Shown here: piece after piece, positions 52,025-60,016 of the stretch
Layout: each line of letters opens with the position of its first letter
Position numbering within the stretch: position 1 is the stretch's first letter
Assembly: GCA_002423585.1 (NCBI GenBank)
Contig: DIWS01000009.1
Coordinates: 478 to 64,477 of the forward strand
Source of the DNA: Actinobacteria bacterium UBA6100
GTDB lineage: Bacteria; Actinomycetota; Coriobacteriia; Anaerosomatales; Anaerosomataceae
Length of the DNA stretch: 64,000 nt
Direction of reading: 5' to 3'
The notes under the pieces: model-generated
What the model was told of the DNA's origin: nothing
Database searches by the model: none
What the model saw: only the letters and a program-made list of their open reading frames with translations
Translations under genes and position numbers: made by a program

Positions 52025-52197
52025 AGGACTCGACGACCTCGTCTCCGCTGAGCGCCACCCCTTGAGTTCCACGATACGCCAACGATCCACAGCGCACCCG
52101 CTGCAGACACGGCCTCACCCGGGACCGGCGTGTTTCCTTCGCCACGATGGGCGGGAACACTCCTGTATGCGGGTCTCTTCCACGAAAGGCCGAGACG

Positions 52198-52689
52198 ATG
52201 GATGACCGAACACACAAGCCTCACAGCAGACGATGGTTGGTGGCCCTGCTTGCGGTTCTGGTGGCCCTCGGCGCGGTGTTCGTCGGCGGTGCGTGGTTCG
52301 CCGACAGGGGAGAACGTGCCGTGACGGGCGTCACCGAGTCATACGCCGAGGCGTACCAGGGGCTCGACACCACCAAAGACGTGCCGGTGCTCCTCTCCCT
52401 GTACGCCCCCGACGCGGTGCTGAGCGACGCGGCCACCGGCAGGACGCACACAGGAACCGTCGCGATCGAGACCGGGCTGAACGCGCTCCTGGGGACACCT
52501 GACTTCGATCTCACCATCGAGCGGACACTCGTCGGTGACGACTGGGCGCTCGTGTTCTGGACCGCAGACGGGATACGTCCGGACCTGGACAGGGTCACAC
52601 AGGTCGCAGGCGTCACATCACTCGAGGTGTCGAACGGCAAGATCGAGAGGGAGACCTGGTACTACGATCCTGCCAAGGCTCCGTTCTGA
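52198..52689 (+). CDS. Membrane-anchored SnoaL/NTF2-like protein
   Basis: 163 aa. A basic start (DRTHKPHSRRW), one membrane helix (about 12-34), then an SnoaL/DUF4440-like cone fold: VTESYAEAYQGLDTTKDVPVLLSLYAPDAVLSD, and GKIERETWYYDPAKAPF. Members are often polyketide cyclases or simple ligand pockets; here it faces outside. GAAAGG 8 bases before the ATG. Confidence 0.8.
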   Translation: MDDRTHKPHSRRWLVALLAVLVALGAVFVGGAWFADRGERAVTGVTESYAEAYQGLDTTKDVPVLLSLYAPDAVLSDAATGRTHTGTVAIETGLNALLGTPDFDLTIERTLVGDDWALVFWTADGIRPDLDRVTQVAGVTSLEVSNGKIERETWYYDPAKAPF

Positions 52690-52706
52690 TCTGATGGAAC
52701 AGTGCG

Positions 52707-53144
52707 CTACGTGTCACTCCAGCCCCGTGGAGGTTCGGTGCTCGCGTCGATGCCGGCAGCATCGAGGAAGTCTTTGAGCCTCACGTCTTGAACGAGCACG
52801 ACGCGTCGGTGCGGGATGTACGCCGCCACCCATCGCCTCTCACGAGGCGGGTACAGCAACAGGCTGTCGCCCCAGTCCTCGAACTCACCGATGTCCTGCC
52901 GCAGCAGATCGACCAGGGCTGCCGATGCTCGCACCCTGCCGCTGCAGGGGGGCTCGCTCTCATCGGGATAGACAGTCACCCGCTCGAAGGGCTCCTGCTC
53001 CTGTGGCGCGAAGAACGGTTCGGGGAAATCGTCCTCCTCTGAATCGGGATACAGGCAGAGCACCATGTCGCAGATCTCACGCTCGCCCAGCACTTCAACG
53101 AGACTGAGCCAGAGTCCATCGTCCGCGTCCTCGATGTAGAGCAT
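52707..53144 (-). CDS. Acidic hypothetical protein
   Basis: 145 aa, strongly acidic, no membrane segment. MLYIEDADDGLWLSLVEVLGE..., PDSEEDDFPEPFFAPQEQEPFERV, then a C-terminal half with RRWVAAYIPHRRVVLVQDVRLKDFLDAAG. A GGAGGAC site precedes the ATG. No family recognised. Convergent with the SnoaL-like gene. Confidence 0.7.
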   Translation of the reverse strand: MLYIEDADDGLWLSLVEVLGEREICDMVLCLYPDSEEDDFPEPFFAPQEQEPFERVTVYPDESEPPCSGRVRASAALVDLLRQDIGEFEDWGDSLLLYPPRERRWVAAYIPHRRVVLVQDVRLKDFLDAAGIDASTEPPRGWSDT

Positions 53145-53335
53145 GGTCCTCCTGTCCGCACCCGGGTTCGGGCGCCTGGGACGTGCGCCGAAGAGTTCGC
53201 CTCACACCATAACGCCTGGCGTGCCGAGGAAGGCACCCGGCGGCGCAGAACAGGGTGAGCCCACCTTGAGGGTGGCCTCCGCGGGTCGATCGTCATCGAA
53301 GGGTACCGTCATGGGCTGCACGACTCGGTGACGCG
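53145..53335. other. Intergenic region, nothing clear
   Basis: Between the acidic protein gene and the B12-protein stop. Contains a CCACC-TTGAG-GGTGG hairpin near 53258-53272, possibly the terminator of the four-gene sensory operon. No ORF with support. Confidence 0.4.
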
Positions 53336-53968
53336 CTATCCCTTGAGAGCGCCCAGCATCTGTACGGCCTCGGAGGCGTCCTTGGCGTACAGGTCAGCGC
53401 CGACCTGGCGCCAGAGGTCTTCGCCACCGCGGAAGGCGTTGCCCCCGACCACTATCGGCGGCGTCTCGGACCCCAGTGCCTCACGTATCGCTGTGATCGT
53501 ACGTTTCGCGCTGCCGAGGTGCATCACGAGGGCGACGGAAAGGCCGACGAATCGAGGCTTACGTTCACGGATCGCACCGATCAGGTCCCGCACCGGCATG
53601 GATGTTCCGTAGAAATCCACGTCCCACCCGTCACACTCGAGCAGATCGGCAAGCATACGTGGGCCCAACTCGTGCATCTCCTCGGGCGTGCACGCGATCA
53701 TCGCCCGGGGACCGCCGGAGGTCGCACGCGCCAACGGCGCATAGCACGTGCTCGCAACGTAGCTGTTGGTCGCCGTCGCGAGGTGCTCGCCGGCGACCGA
53801 GATCTTGCCGCCCTCCCACAGTTCTCCGATTCGGTATTGCGACGGTTCGATCAGGTCGACGTAGAGACGGTGCAACCCCTGCAGGTCGACTGCCTGATCC
53901 TTGCCCTCCGCGGCACAGATGTCATCCTCGCCCGCGAGCAGATGGTCGATGTACTCCTGTAGCTCCAC
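53336..53968 (-). CDS. B12-binding protein with CarH-type photoreceptor signature
   Basis: 210 aa from GTG (GGAGGAAC upstream). A four-helix cap (about 1-90) contains W-x9-E-H (LWEGGKISVAGEHLAT, W51, E61, H62), the motif that in CarH/LitR holds adenosylcobalamin for light sensing. The Rossmann B12-binding domain (about 90-205) has ExHxxG (EEMHELG, H99 as lower ligand), VDFYGTSMPV, GLSVALVMHLG and VVGGNAFRGG. No DNA-binding domain, so unlike CarH it must signal through partners. It is last in an operon with a histidine kinase and a GGDEF response regulator. Light sensing is inference; a B12-only or corrinoid carrier role is the alternative. Confidence 0.85.
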   Translation of the reverse strand: MELQEYIDHLLAGEDDICAAEGKDQAVDLQGLHRLYVDLIEPSQYRIGELWEGGKISVAGEHLATATNSYVASTCYAPLARATSGGPRAMIACTPEEMHELGPRMLADLLECDGWDVDFYGTSMPVRDLIGAIRERKPRFVGLSVALVMHLGSAKRTITAIREALGSETPPIVVGGNAFRGGEDLWRQVGADLYAKDASEAVQMLGALKG

Positions 53969-53981
53969 CCTGTTCCTCCGT

Positions 53982-54383
53982 TCACCCGGGGAAGGTCTCG
54001 GCGACGAGGACCCTGACTTTCCCGGCGTAGGCGTCATACTCGGCCCGCAACTCCTCCGAGTCGAGTCGCGCCACGATCACTGCCGAGATCTCGTCGAACA
54101 TGCGCATGACCATAGCGTCGTCGAAGGGCAGATCGTGGCCCGATCGCAAGCGAGCAAGCCACTGGAAGTTCTGGGCCAGGGCGGCGGTGGAACCCAGCTC
54201 GAGGTCCGTACGGATCGCCTGCAACCAGAAGCCGAGGACCTGGCTGGTCATGTCAGCCTGACTCAAGTCCCTCTGGGTGGCCACGTCGCCCATGACCTCA
54301 TCGCCACGCATCCGCTCCGCCACCGCCACGAGGATGGCATCATGGTTGTCCCCTAGGAACGCATCCATCGTCGTCTCAGCCAT
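53982..54383 (-). CDS. Helical protein of the B12 sensory operon
   Basis: 133 aa, all-helical by eye: DAFLGDNHDAILVAVAERMRGDEVM, QVLGFWLQAIRTDLELGSTAALAQNF, FDDAMVMRMFDEISAVIVARLD. Resembles the N-terminal sensor-type (RsbR-N or globin-like) helical domains but lacks a heme His pattern I can place. It lies between the response regulator (8-bp overlap) and the B12 protein (13 bp), so it is probably a signalling adaptor. Confidence 0.65.
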   Translation of the reverse strand: MAETTMDAFLGDNHDAILVAVAERMRGDEVMGDVATQRDLSQADMTSQVLGFWLQAIRTDLELGSTAALAQNFQWLARLRSGHDLPFDDAMVMRMFDEISAVIVARLDSEELRAEYDAYAGKVRVLVAETFPG

Positions 54384-55482
54384 GGTCTACTCCTCTGTCC
54401 TGACTCGGCTCCACCCGGTCTCGCCCGGCGCTCTTCGCCTCATACAGCGCCTCGTCGGCACGCTCGATGAGGCTGACGCCGGTGTCTTCGCCCATCCACT
54501 GCGCCACACCGAAGCTGGCAGTCACCGGTTCGGACCGGAACGCCACCGGCATGAGGCGCACGGCAGATCTCATCCGCTCGGCCAGCACCAGGGCCTGTTC
54601 CAGTGCCGTGTTCGGCAGCAGCACGAGGAACTCCTCGCCTCCGTAACGACCCACAACGTCAGTCATCCGTGTCGCACTTTCGAGCGCCTGGGCTGTCGCG
54701 ACGAGGACCTGGTCACCGACGACGTGCCCGAAGGAGTCGTTGACGTCCTTGAAGTGGTCCAGGTCAATCATCACTACCGAGAAGGACGCTCCATAGCGCT
54801 TCGCTCGTTCGACTTCGTGCCGGAGCACTTCATCGAGCCATCGACGATTGGTGAGTCCGGTGAGCGGGTCTCTGCGGGAGAGTTTCTCGATGCGCTCTCG
54901 TGCAGCGCGGAGCGCCTTGTTCTGTTCGCGCAGCTGGCTGGTCCGCTCCCGAACCCGTCTCTCCAGATTGTCGTTCGCACTGGTGAGCTCGGCGAGAAGA
55001 CGCTGGTTGTCGAGCACCAGCCGGTGACGCTCGACGCCCTGGCTCAAAACGGCCCTGAGATCATCCGGACGCCAGGGTTTGGTGATGTAGCGATACGCCT
55101 GGCCCATATTGACCGCATCGATCACCGCGCTGATATCGGAGTAGCCGGTGAACAGGATGCGTGTCGTTTCGGGAGCTACGTCCAGTGAACGCGCGAGAAG
55201 CTCCGCGCCAGTGCCTCCGGGCATGCGCTGGTCGGTAAGGATGACCGCGAATGAGATGGAACGCAGGAGTTCGAGGGCCTCGTCGGACGAGTTCGCGGTG
55301 ACCACTTCGTAGTCGTTGCCCAGCATGGCGGCGACCGAACGTGTGATCTCAGTCTCGTCGTCTACCACCAGTACCCGCGGAAGCGGGACATGCGGAGCAC
55401 GGCCAGCAGGGGCATCAGGCCTGGCTCGCCGGCTCTTCTTGCGCTCTTCCAGCTTCTCGGCGAACGCCGGGTTGAGACTCAT
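54376..55482 (-). CDS. Response regulator with GGDEF domain
   Basis: 368 aa. A basic N-terminus, then REC (about 33-150; VLVVDDETEITRSVAAML, phospho-Asp in VILTDQRMPGGTG, Lys in YITKPWRPDD), a coiled coil (about 155-200) and GGDEF (about 205-365; DLDHFKDVNDSFGH, GRYGGEEFLVLLPN). Output is cyclic di-GMP controlled by phosphorylation. Start/stop overlap (ATGA) with the kinase gene makes them a pair. Confidence 0.95.
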   Translation of the reverse strand: MSLNPAFAEKLEERKKSRRARPDAPAGRAPHVPLPRVLVVDDETEITRSVAAMLGNDYEVVTANSSDEALELLRSISFAVILTDQRMPGGTGAELLARSLDVAPETTRILFTGYSDISAVIDAVNMGQAYRYITKPWRPDDLRAVLSQGVERHRLVLDNQRLLAELTSANDNLERRVRERTSQLREQNKALRAARERIEKLSRRDPLTGLTNRRWLDEVLRHEVERAKRYGASFSVVMIDLDHFKDVNDSFGHVVGDQVLVATAQALESATRMTDVVGRYGGEEFLVLLPNTALEQALVLAERMRSAVRLMPVAFRSEPVTASFGVAQWMGEDTGVSLIERADEALYEAKSAGRDRVEPSQDRGVDHG

Positions 55483-56768
55483 TCCGTGATTCCCTCCCCC
55501 AGCGGCAGATGCACCGTGAACACCGCGCCTCCCCCTTCGGCCTCCTCAACTGTGATATGCCCATCGTGAGCTGCCACAACCGTGTGAGCGATGCTCAGGC
55601 CCAGGCCGGTGCCCTCGCCTATCGGACGGGTCGTGAAGAAGGGGTCGAATATCCGCTCGATGAATTCCTCGGGAACCCCGGGGCCGTCGTCGGTGACCTG
55701 GATCAGCACGTCTGCGCCGGAACGCCGGGTGGACAGACTGACATTGCCGCCCGGTGCTGACGCCTGGATGGCGTTGGTGAGGATGTTGAGGACCGCTTGA
55801 TTGAGGTTCCCGGGGGAGCAGGTGACCGGCGGCAACTCGCCGTAGGTCGCGCTGAACTCGATCTGATTCTTCTTGATCAGGAAGCCCACGAACTCCACCA
55901 CCGACATCAGAGAATGGTTCAGGTCGATCGTCTTGACCTCGGCCTCATCGAGCCGCGAGAACCTGCGCAAGCTGTCCACCAGCTGTGCCGCGCGTTCGAC
56001 GCCCTGATCGGCCGACTCGACCAGGCCGGGCAAGTGCTCGCCCAGGCGAACGAGGTCAACGGCCTCGATCTTCTCCATCAGCGCATCGAACAGAGCGGGT
56101 CGCGTCACCTCAAGGTCCTCGAGACCCTCGCCGAACAGGTTGATCAGCGCGAGGACATCGTCGAGACCCTCGCCCAGTAGATGGAGGTTGTTCTTGACGT
56201 AGGCGAGCGGGTTATTGAGCTCATGTGCCACGCCGGCGGTCATCTGGCCGAGCGCGGCCATCTTTTCCCGATGCACCATCAGCGTCTGCGCCTGTTTGAG
56301 GTCCTCAAGTGCCCTCTCGAGCTGAACGCTCTTCTTGGCGTTCTCACGCGCCAGTTCTGAGACGCGCCCGTTGAGCTTGACCAGCATGGTCTGAGTGGTT
56401 TCCAGGTCGGAGAAGGGCGGCTCGCCGATCATCAGCAGCTCATCGTCATCCCACCCCCAGCTGACGGTGAGTGTCGTGGGCGGCTGCTCCCCGGAGGCGA
56501 AGTGCACGGTGCCGGTCCTGCCTTGCCGCTGTCCATCGCCCAGGAGGAGATCCATCTCGGCGCGCTGGCCCTCGACGACCAGATCCGCAAGTTTCGTAAC
56601 ACCGATCCGCGCACGACCGATCTCGAGGAATCTTGGATTGGCGCAGATCAAGACGCCATCGTGGGTGAAGCGGGCATAGGCGGTGGAAGTGCAGGTGGAC
56701 AGGAGGGACTCGATCGATCGTGCAGGTCCCGCCCCGGCACAAGAGTCGTCGCTCACTGGCACCTCCAA
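55479..56768 (-). CDS. Soluble PAS-like sensor histidine kinase
   Basis: 429 aa, no membrane helix. An N-terminal PAS-like domain (about 20-130), a coiled coil (about 130-170), HisKA with VAHELNNPLAYVKNN (phospho-His) and HATPase with ILTNAIQASAPGGNV (N box), ITDDGPGVP-type G1 and GEGTGLGLSIAH (G2). First gene of the operon that includes the GGDEF response regulator, the helical protein and the B12 protein. Confidence 0.94.
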   Translation of the reverse strand: MEVPVSDDSCAGAGPARSIESLLSTCTSTAYARFTHDGVLICANPRFLEIGRARIGVTKLADLVVEGQRAEMDLLLGDGQRQGRTGTVHFASGEQPPTTLTVSWGWDDDELLMIGEPPFSDLETTQTMLVKLNGRVSELARENAKKSVQLERALEDLKQAQTLMVHREKMAALGQMTAGVAHELNNPLAYVKNNLHLLGEGLDDVLALINLFGEGLEDLEVTRPALFDALMEKIEAVDLVRLGEHLPGLVESADQGVERAAQLVDSLRRFSRLDEAEVKTIDLNHSLMSVVEFVGFLIKKNQIEFSATYGELPPVTCSPGNLNQAVLNILTNAIQASAPGGNVSLSTRRSGADVLIQVTDDGPGVPEEFIERIFDPFFTTRPIGEGTGLGLSIAHTVVAAHDGHITVEEAEGGGAVFTVHLPLGEGITE

Positions 56769-56951
56769 TGGGCACGTCTATAGCGTATCCCCTCTCGTTG
56801 CTGAAGCCAAACGGTAGCTTCGCCGGGATGACCGGTTCACCTGACGTCAAGGCACTTCGGCTGCGAGCCACCTCTCATAGGCCTGCCACCCGGGCCTGCA
56901 CCACACGGGTCGCGCTGTGTGCTGACGCGCTCATCAGGCAGGCGGACCCGG

Positions 56952-57419
56952 TCATTCAGACCGTCGATAGGCTGTCAGTGCGTTCACTCGTTCGATGGTG
57001 CCTGCTGATGAAGCCGTGACACTCACGCGTAGGGCGCCGTCAGAAGGGAATGCTGCGGCGAACTCAGACGCAGTGACCAGGGTGCCGTCAACCGAGTAGA
57101 CGGTGTCCGGTCCGGGTTGGGCATACCAGGTGTCGACCTCTCCGTACTCGTCAGGTTCGCTCTCAAACTCGAACCGTGGGCCGATCGCCAGCCATAGTCC
57201 AGCATGGGAACCAACGGGCAGCGGCTGGGGACGGAAGAACCCGATAGACACAAGAAGCCCCAGCACGAGCATCGCGCCGAGCGCCACGGCGACCGCCCCG
57301 AGCCTGATGCCGGACGGCGCCGGGGTCGTCCCCGTCTCGCGCTCCACGATGCCGTCGACGATGATCGCGCTCGGGGCTCCGATCATCGGGGGGTTGAGTC
57401 CCGTGAACGAGCCCGACAT
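56952..57419 (-). CDS. Single-pass membrane protein, hypothetical
   Basis: 155 aa from MSGSFTGLN (weak GGCAGG site); a longer in-frame start exists at 57494. A proline-rich cytoplasmic start, one membrane helix (GAVAVALGAMLVLGLLVSIGFF, about 40-62) and an outside domain with GLWLAIGPRFEFESEPDEYGE. No family recognised. Confidence 0.55.
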   Translation of the reverse strand: MSGSFTGLNPPMIGAPSAIIVDGIVERETGTTPAPSGIRLGAVAVALGAMLVLGLLVSIGFFRPQPLPVGSHAGLWLAIGPRFEFESEPDEYGEVDTWYAQPGPDTVYSVDGTLVTASEFAAAFPSDGALRVSVTASSAGTIERVNALTAYRRSE

Positions 57420-57494
57420 CGGCCTGCCGAACGATTCCGAATCATGCCCCCGCGATCCACGCTTCACTCGAAACCCCCTGTGCCGGAAGAGCAC

Positions 57495-57863
57495 GCCTCC
57501 CCTGCGTGACGCCTTGGCGTTTCAGCATCGCCGCTCGACTTCTACACCGTCCAGGTGTGGGAGGCAAGTGTGACGCCCATCCTGGAGAAGTCCATGTTCC
57601 CGCTGATCACGATCCGGCTGACGCTTCTGCTCGCTGCACTCTTGAGCTTACCCCCGATATCGTTCGTTGCCGCGCTGATGTTCTTGGGCATCAGGGCGGT
57701 GGACGACTGCCGGCGCTCTGGTGCTTGCGCAGTCCGTCGGATGCCCGGTTCGACATACCCCCGTCCCAGGCAAACAGCTGTCGCAAGCGCTCGCCCGAGG
57801 ATCGCGCACCGCAGGGGACTGAACGCCGACCGGAATCAGCCTTTCCCCGGCTTCGAAATCCTC
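57495..57863. other. Gene-poor stretch
   Basis: No ORF with a ribosome site and coding pattern. A frame at 57594-57908 begins with a hydrophobic segment (FPLITIRLTLLLAALLSLPP) but runs through the nitroreductase promoter and operators, so I do not call it. May be a decayed gene. Confidence 0.45.
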
Positions 57864-57921
57864 TTGACATCACGAACTAGAGTTATTACTCTACTTTCAC
57901 CAGAGTAGAGCAATAACTCTA
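57864..57921 (+). promoter_or_regulatory. Promoter with paired TetR-type operators
   Basis: TTGACA (57864) and TACTCT (57887), 17-bp spacing. Two copies of AGAG-N6-CTCT-like sites (AGAGTTATTACTCT and AGAGCAATAACTCT) lie within an 18-bp inverted repeat (57878-57895 and 57904-57921, 17 of 18 matching) around an 8-bp spacer. The first overlaps the -10. A related site lies in front of the tetR gene. Confidence 0.75.
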
Positions 57922-57940
57922 ATAGATTGGAGGGATCCTG

Positions 57941-59095
57941 ATGAATGTGGCGGACGGCAGCATGACAAGACGGGACTTCGTGAAGGGTGCCGCCGGGGTC
58001 ACGGCGGTGGCAGCCCTGACGGGCGTAGGAGGCACCATGGCTTGGAACCGCGCGACGCAGCCGGAAGACCCGAGCGACGCCTGGAGCACCGCAACAGGCA
58101 TCGATCGCATCTTACTGGCCGCCACCCTGGCGCCCAGTTCGCACAACACCCAGCCCTGGCGGTTCCGCACGAACCCTGAGGGCATCGACCTTCTTGGCGA
58201 CACGGACAGGACTATGGGAAGAGCCGATCCGCGCTTGCGCGAACTGCATGTGTCGCTCGGTTGCGCGCTCGAGAATGCAGCGATCGCTGCTGCGGCGGCA
58301 GGCACGCCCGTGGTGATCGAGCAGGTTCCCGATGCTCCGGACGGCCATTTCGCCACACTGCGGTTCGCAGCGGAGACCGAGGGCGATGGCGCGAACGCAG
58401 AACTCGCGACAGCGATCCCCCGGCGTCGCACCAACCGCGGCCCGTTCGATGAGCGTGTCGTCGCACCCGCCTCGCTCGCCGCGCTGGGCGCGCTCTGCAA
58501 TGAGAACGTACGCGTGGTGTGGCTGACCGACCCCGAAGCACGGGCACGGTTCACCGACCTGAGCGTGAAGGCGACCGAGGCGCACATCGCCGACACCGAA
58601 CTCCAGCTCGACAGTCATCGCTGGTATCGCATGAGCCAATCAGACGCCGAAGAGTACCGCGACGGGATCACCGTCCGCGGAGCGAATCTGCCGGTTGTCA
58701 TCTCGCTGTTCATGGAGCTCTTCCCCCCCACGCCGGATTCGTTCGACGCAGGCTGGGCGAAGGCCACACGCACCACCCACTGCGGCACGGCGCCGGTCTT
58801 CGGGTTGCTCATAGGCGAGAATGCCGGCGACAAGAGCGAGTGGGTGAACGTGGGACGAACCTACGAGCGGATGCAGCTTGCCGCGACCATGAAGGGCCTG
58901 TCGATGCATCCGATCTCACAGGCGTTGGCCATCCGGGACCGCGAGGTCAGCACAGGGTCTGCGGGTCCTTTCTCCGCGGGGCTCGCAGAGCTGGGTGGGG
59001 CAGGCGAAGTCGCGCTCGCGTTCCGCCTCGGCTACCCGACGCGGGAACAGCAACCGAGCATGCGACGTCAACCCACCCTCGTGAAGGCATCGTGA
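57941..59095 (+). CDS. Tat-exported nitroreductase-family protein (Acg-like)
   Basis: 384 aa. A twin-arginine signal (MTRRDFVKGAAGVTAVAALTG) predicts export in folded form. The remainder is a nitroreductase-like FMN fold: LLAATLAPSSHNTQPWRF (the SxHNTQPWxF FMN-binding signature), IPRRRTNRGPFDE, AATMKGLSMHPISQ. The pattern matches the Acg/DUF2600-type group, some of which bind FMN without reducing nitro groups. Strong GGAGGG site. Confidence 0.88.
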   Translation: MNVADGSMTRRDFVKGAAGVTAVAALTGVGGTMAWNRATQPEDPSDAWSTATGIDRILLAATLAPSSHNTQPWRFRTNPEGIDLLGDTDRTMGRADPRLRELHVSLGCALENAAIAAAAAGTPVVIEQVPDAPDGHFATLRFAAETEGDGANAELATAIPRRRTNRGPFDERVVAPASLAALGALCNENVRVVWLTDPEARARFTDLSVKATEAHIADTELQLDSHRWYRMSQSDAEEYRDGITVRGANLPVVISLFMELFPPTPDSFDAGWAKATRTTHCGTAPVFGLLIGENAGDKSEWVNVGRTYERMQLAATMKGLSMHPISQALAIRDREVSTGSAGPFSAGLAELGGAGEVALAFRLGYPTREQQPSMRRQPTLVKAS

Positions 59096-59100
59096 TTCGG

Positions 59101-59129
59101 TTGACCGGCACGAGTAGTGCAATCACTCT
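59101..59129 (+). promoter_or_regulatory. tetR promoter with a third operator copy
   Basis: TTGACC (59101) and CACTCT (59124), again 17-bp spacing; AGTG-CAAT-CACT (59116-59127) is a perfect inverted repeat and resembles AGAGCAATAACTCT in the nitroreductase promoter. The two 30-bp promoters align base by base at the -35, operator and -10, so the TetR protein likely controls both. Confidence 0.65.
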
Positions 59130-59165
59130 ACACGTAGGACCGCATCCGGAGACCGGGAGGACACA

Positions 59166-59795
59166 GTGGCCCGCCGAAGCACCAGGGAACACATTGTGGA
59201 CGTGGCGATCGCACTGTTCAACGAGCGAGGCACCGCCGCAGTGAGCACGAACCACATCGCGGAAGCCGCCGGCATAAGCCCGGGCAACCTCTATTACCAC
59301 TTCCGCAACAAGGAGGAGATCATCTTGCAGGCGTACGAGCGGGCGCTGTGCGCGTACGACCAGGCCTGGGCAAACGCCGGTACCGCGCCCCCATCGCCGC
59401 ACACGATCCTGGAGTTGCTTGAGGAGACGTTTGGCGCGCAGTGGCGGTACCGGTTCTTGCAGCGCGAGATGTCGTGGCTCGTACAGACGAACGAGGCCCT
59501 CAGGGTGCGGTATCGCGACGTCATGCACAAGCGACTCGCGTACTACCAGGGTCTCATCAGGGCGTGGATCGCTGCTGGGATCTGCCAGCCTCTGCCCGAC
59601 GCCCAACTCGACGACCTCGTGCTCGCGAGCTGGGTCGTCGGAGAGCAGTGGCTCACCTACCTCGAAGCGATGGGTGAAGCGACGGACGAGCAAGCCATAC
59701 GCCGTGGCGGGCGCCTCATCCTTGAGGTGTTCCGGCCCCACTTGATCGATCTCGAAGAGCGCTCTTCGGTGGCGGCGAAAGGCCCGGCGTCATGA
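59166..59795 (+). CDS. TetR-family transcriptional regulator
   Basis: 209 aa from GTG with GGGAGG. HTH: REHIVDVAIALFNERGTAAVSTNHIAEAAGISPGNLYYHFRNKEEII. The ligand domain is all-helical with no close clue to effector. It follows the nitroreductase-like gene, sharing its operator, so it probably represses both in response to a small molecule. Confidence 0.94.
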   Translation: MARRSTREHIVDVAIALFNERGTAAVSTNHIAEAAGISPGNLYYHFRNKEEIILQAYERALCAYDQAWANAGTAPPSPHTILELLEETFGAQWRYRFLQREMSWLVQTNEALRVRYRDVMHKRLAYYQGLIRAWIAAGICQPLPDAQLDDLVLASWVVGEQWLTYLEAMGEATDEQAIRRGGRLILEVFRPHLIDLEERSSVAAKGPAS

Positions 59796-60001
59796 AGTGC
59801 GGACTCGCTGCGCTGCTGACCGCGAACGGGTTCATCTCAGTTCTCGGCTTCGCGAAGGTGGTCGATCTGGCAACGCAAGCAGGACCAGCCGATATCGCGC
59901 CCCATCAGCGTCTGTGGCTTACCGCGGGAGTGCTGCCCGACAGAGGAATCGGAATAAGACACAAAGTGGCCGCAGACCACGTGGACATCAGCGCGGACTA
60001 G
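59792..60001 (+). CDS. Short ORF coupled to tetR, hypothetical
   Basis: 69 aa, ATG overlapping the tetR stop (ATGA). N-terminal hydrophobic segment (CGLAALLTANGFISVLGFAKVV), then a less coding-like tail. It may be the stump of a membrane gene cut by a past insertion near the island edge. Weak support. Confidence 0.35.
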   Translation: MKCGLAALLTANGFISVLGFAKVVDLATQAGPADIAPHQRLWLTAGVLPDRGIGIRHKVAADHVDISAD

Positions 60002-60016
60002 CCACGCGTCTCTTCA

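Noticed and set aside
57594..57908. Short ORF with a hydrophobic start
   Set aside because: It runs over the nitroreductase promoter and operators and its second half has no coding character.
59900..60016. Search for an attC site at the 3' end of the ubiquitin gene
   Set aside because: No RYYYAAC/GTTRRRY pair was found there, so the ubiquitin gene cannot be called a complete integron cassette.
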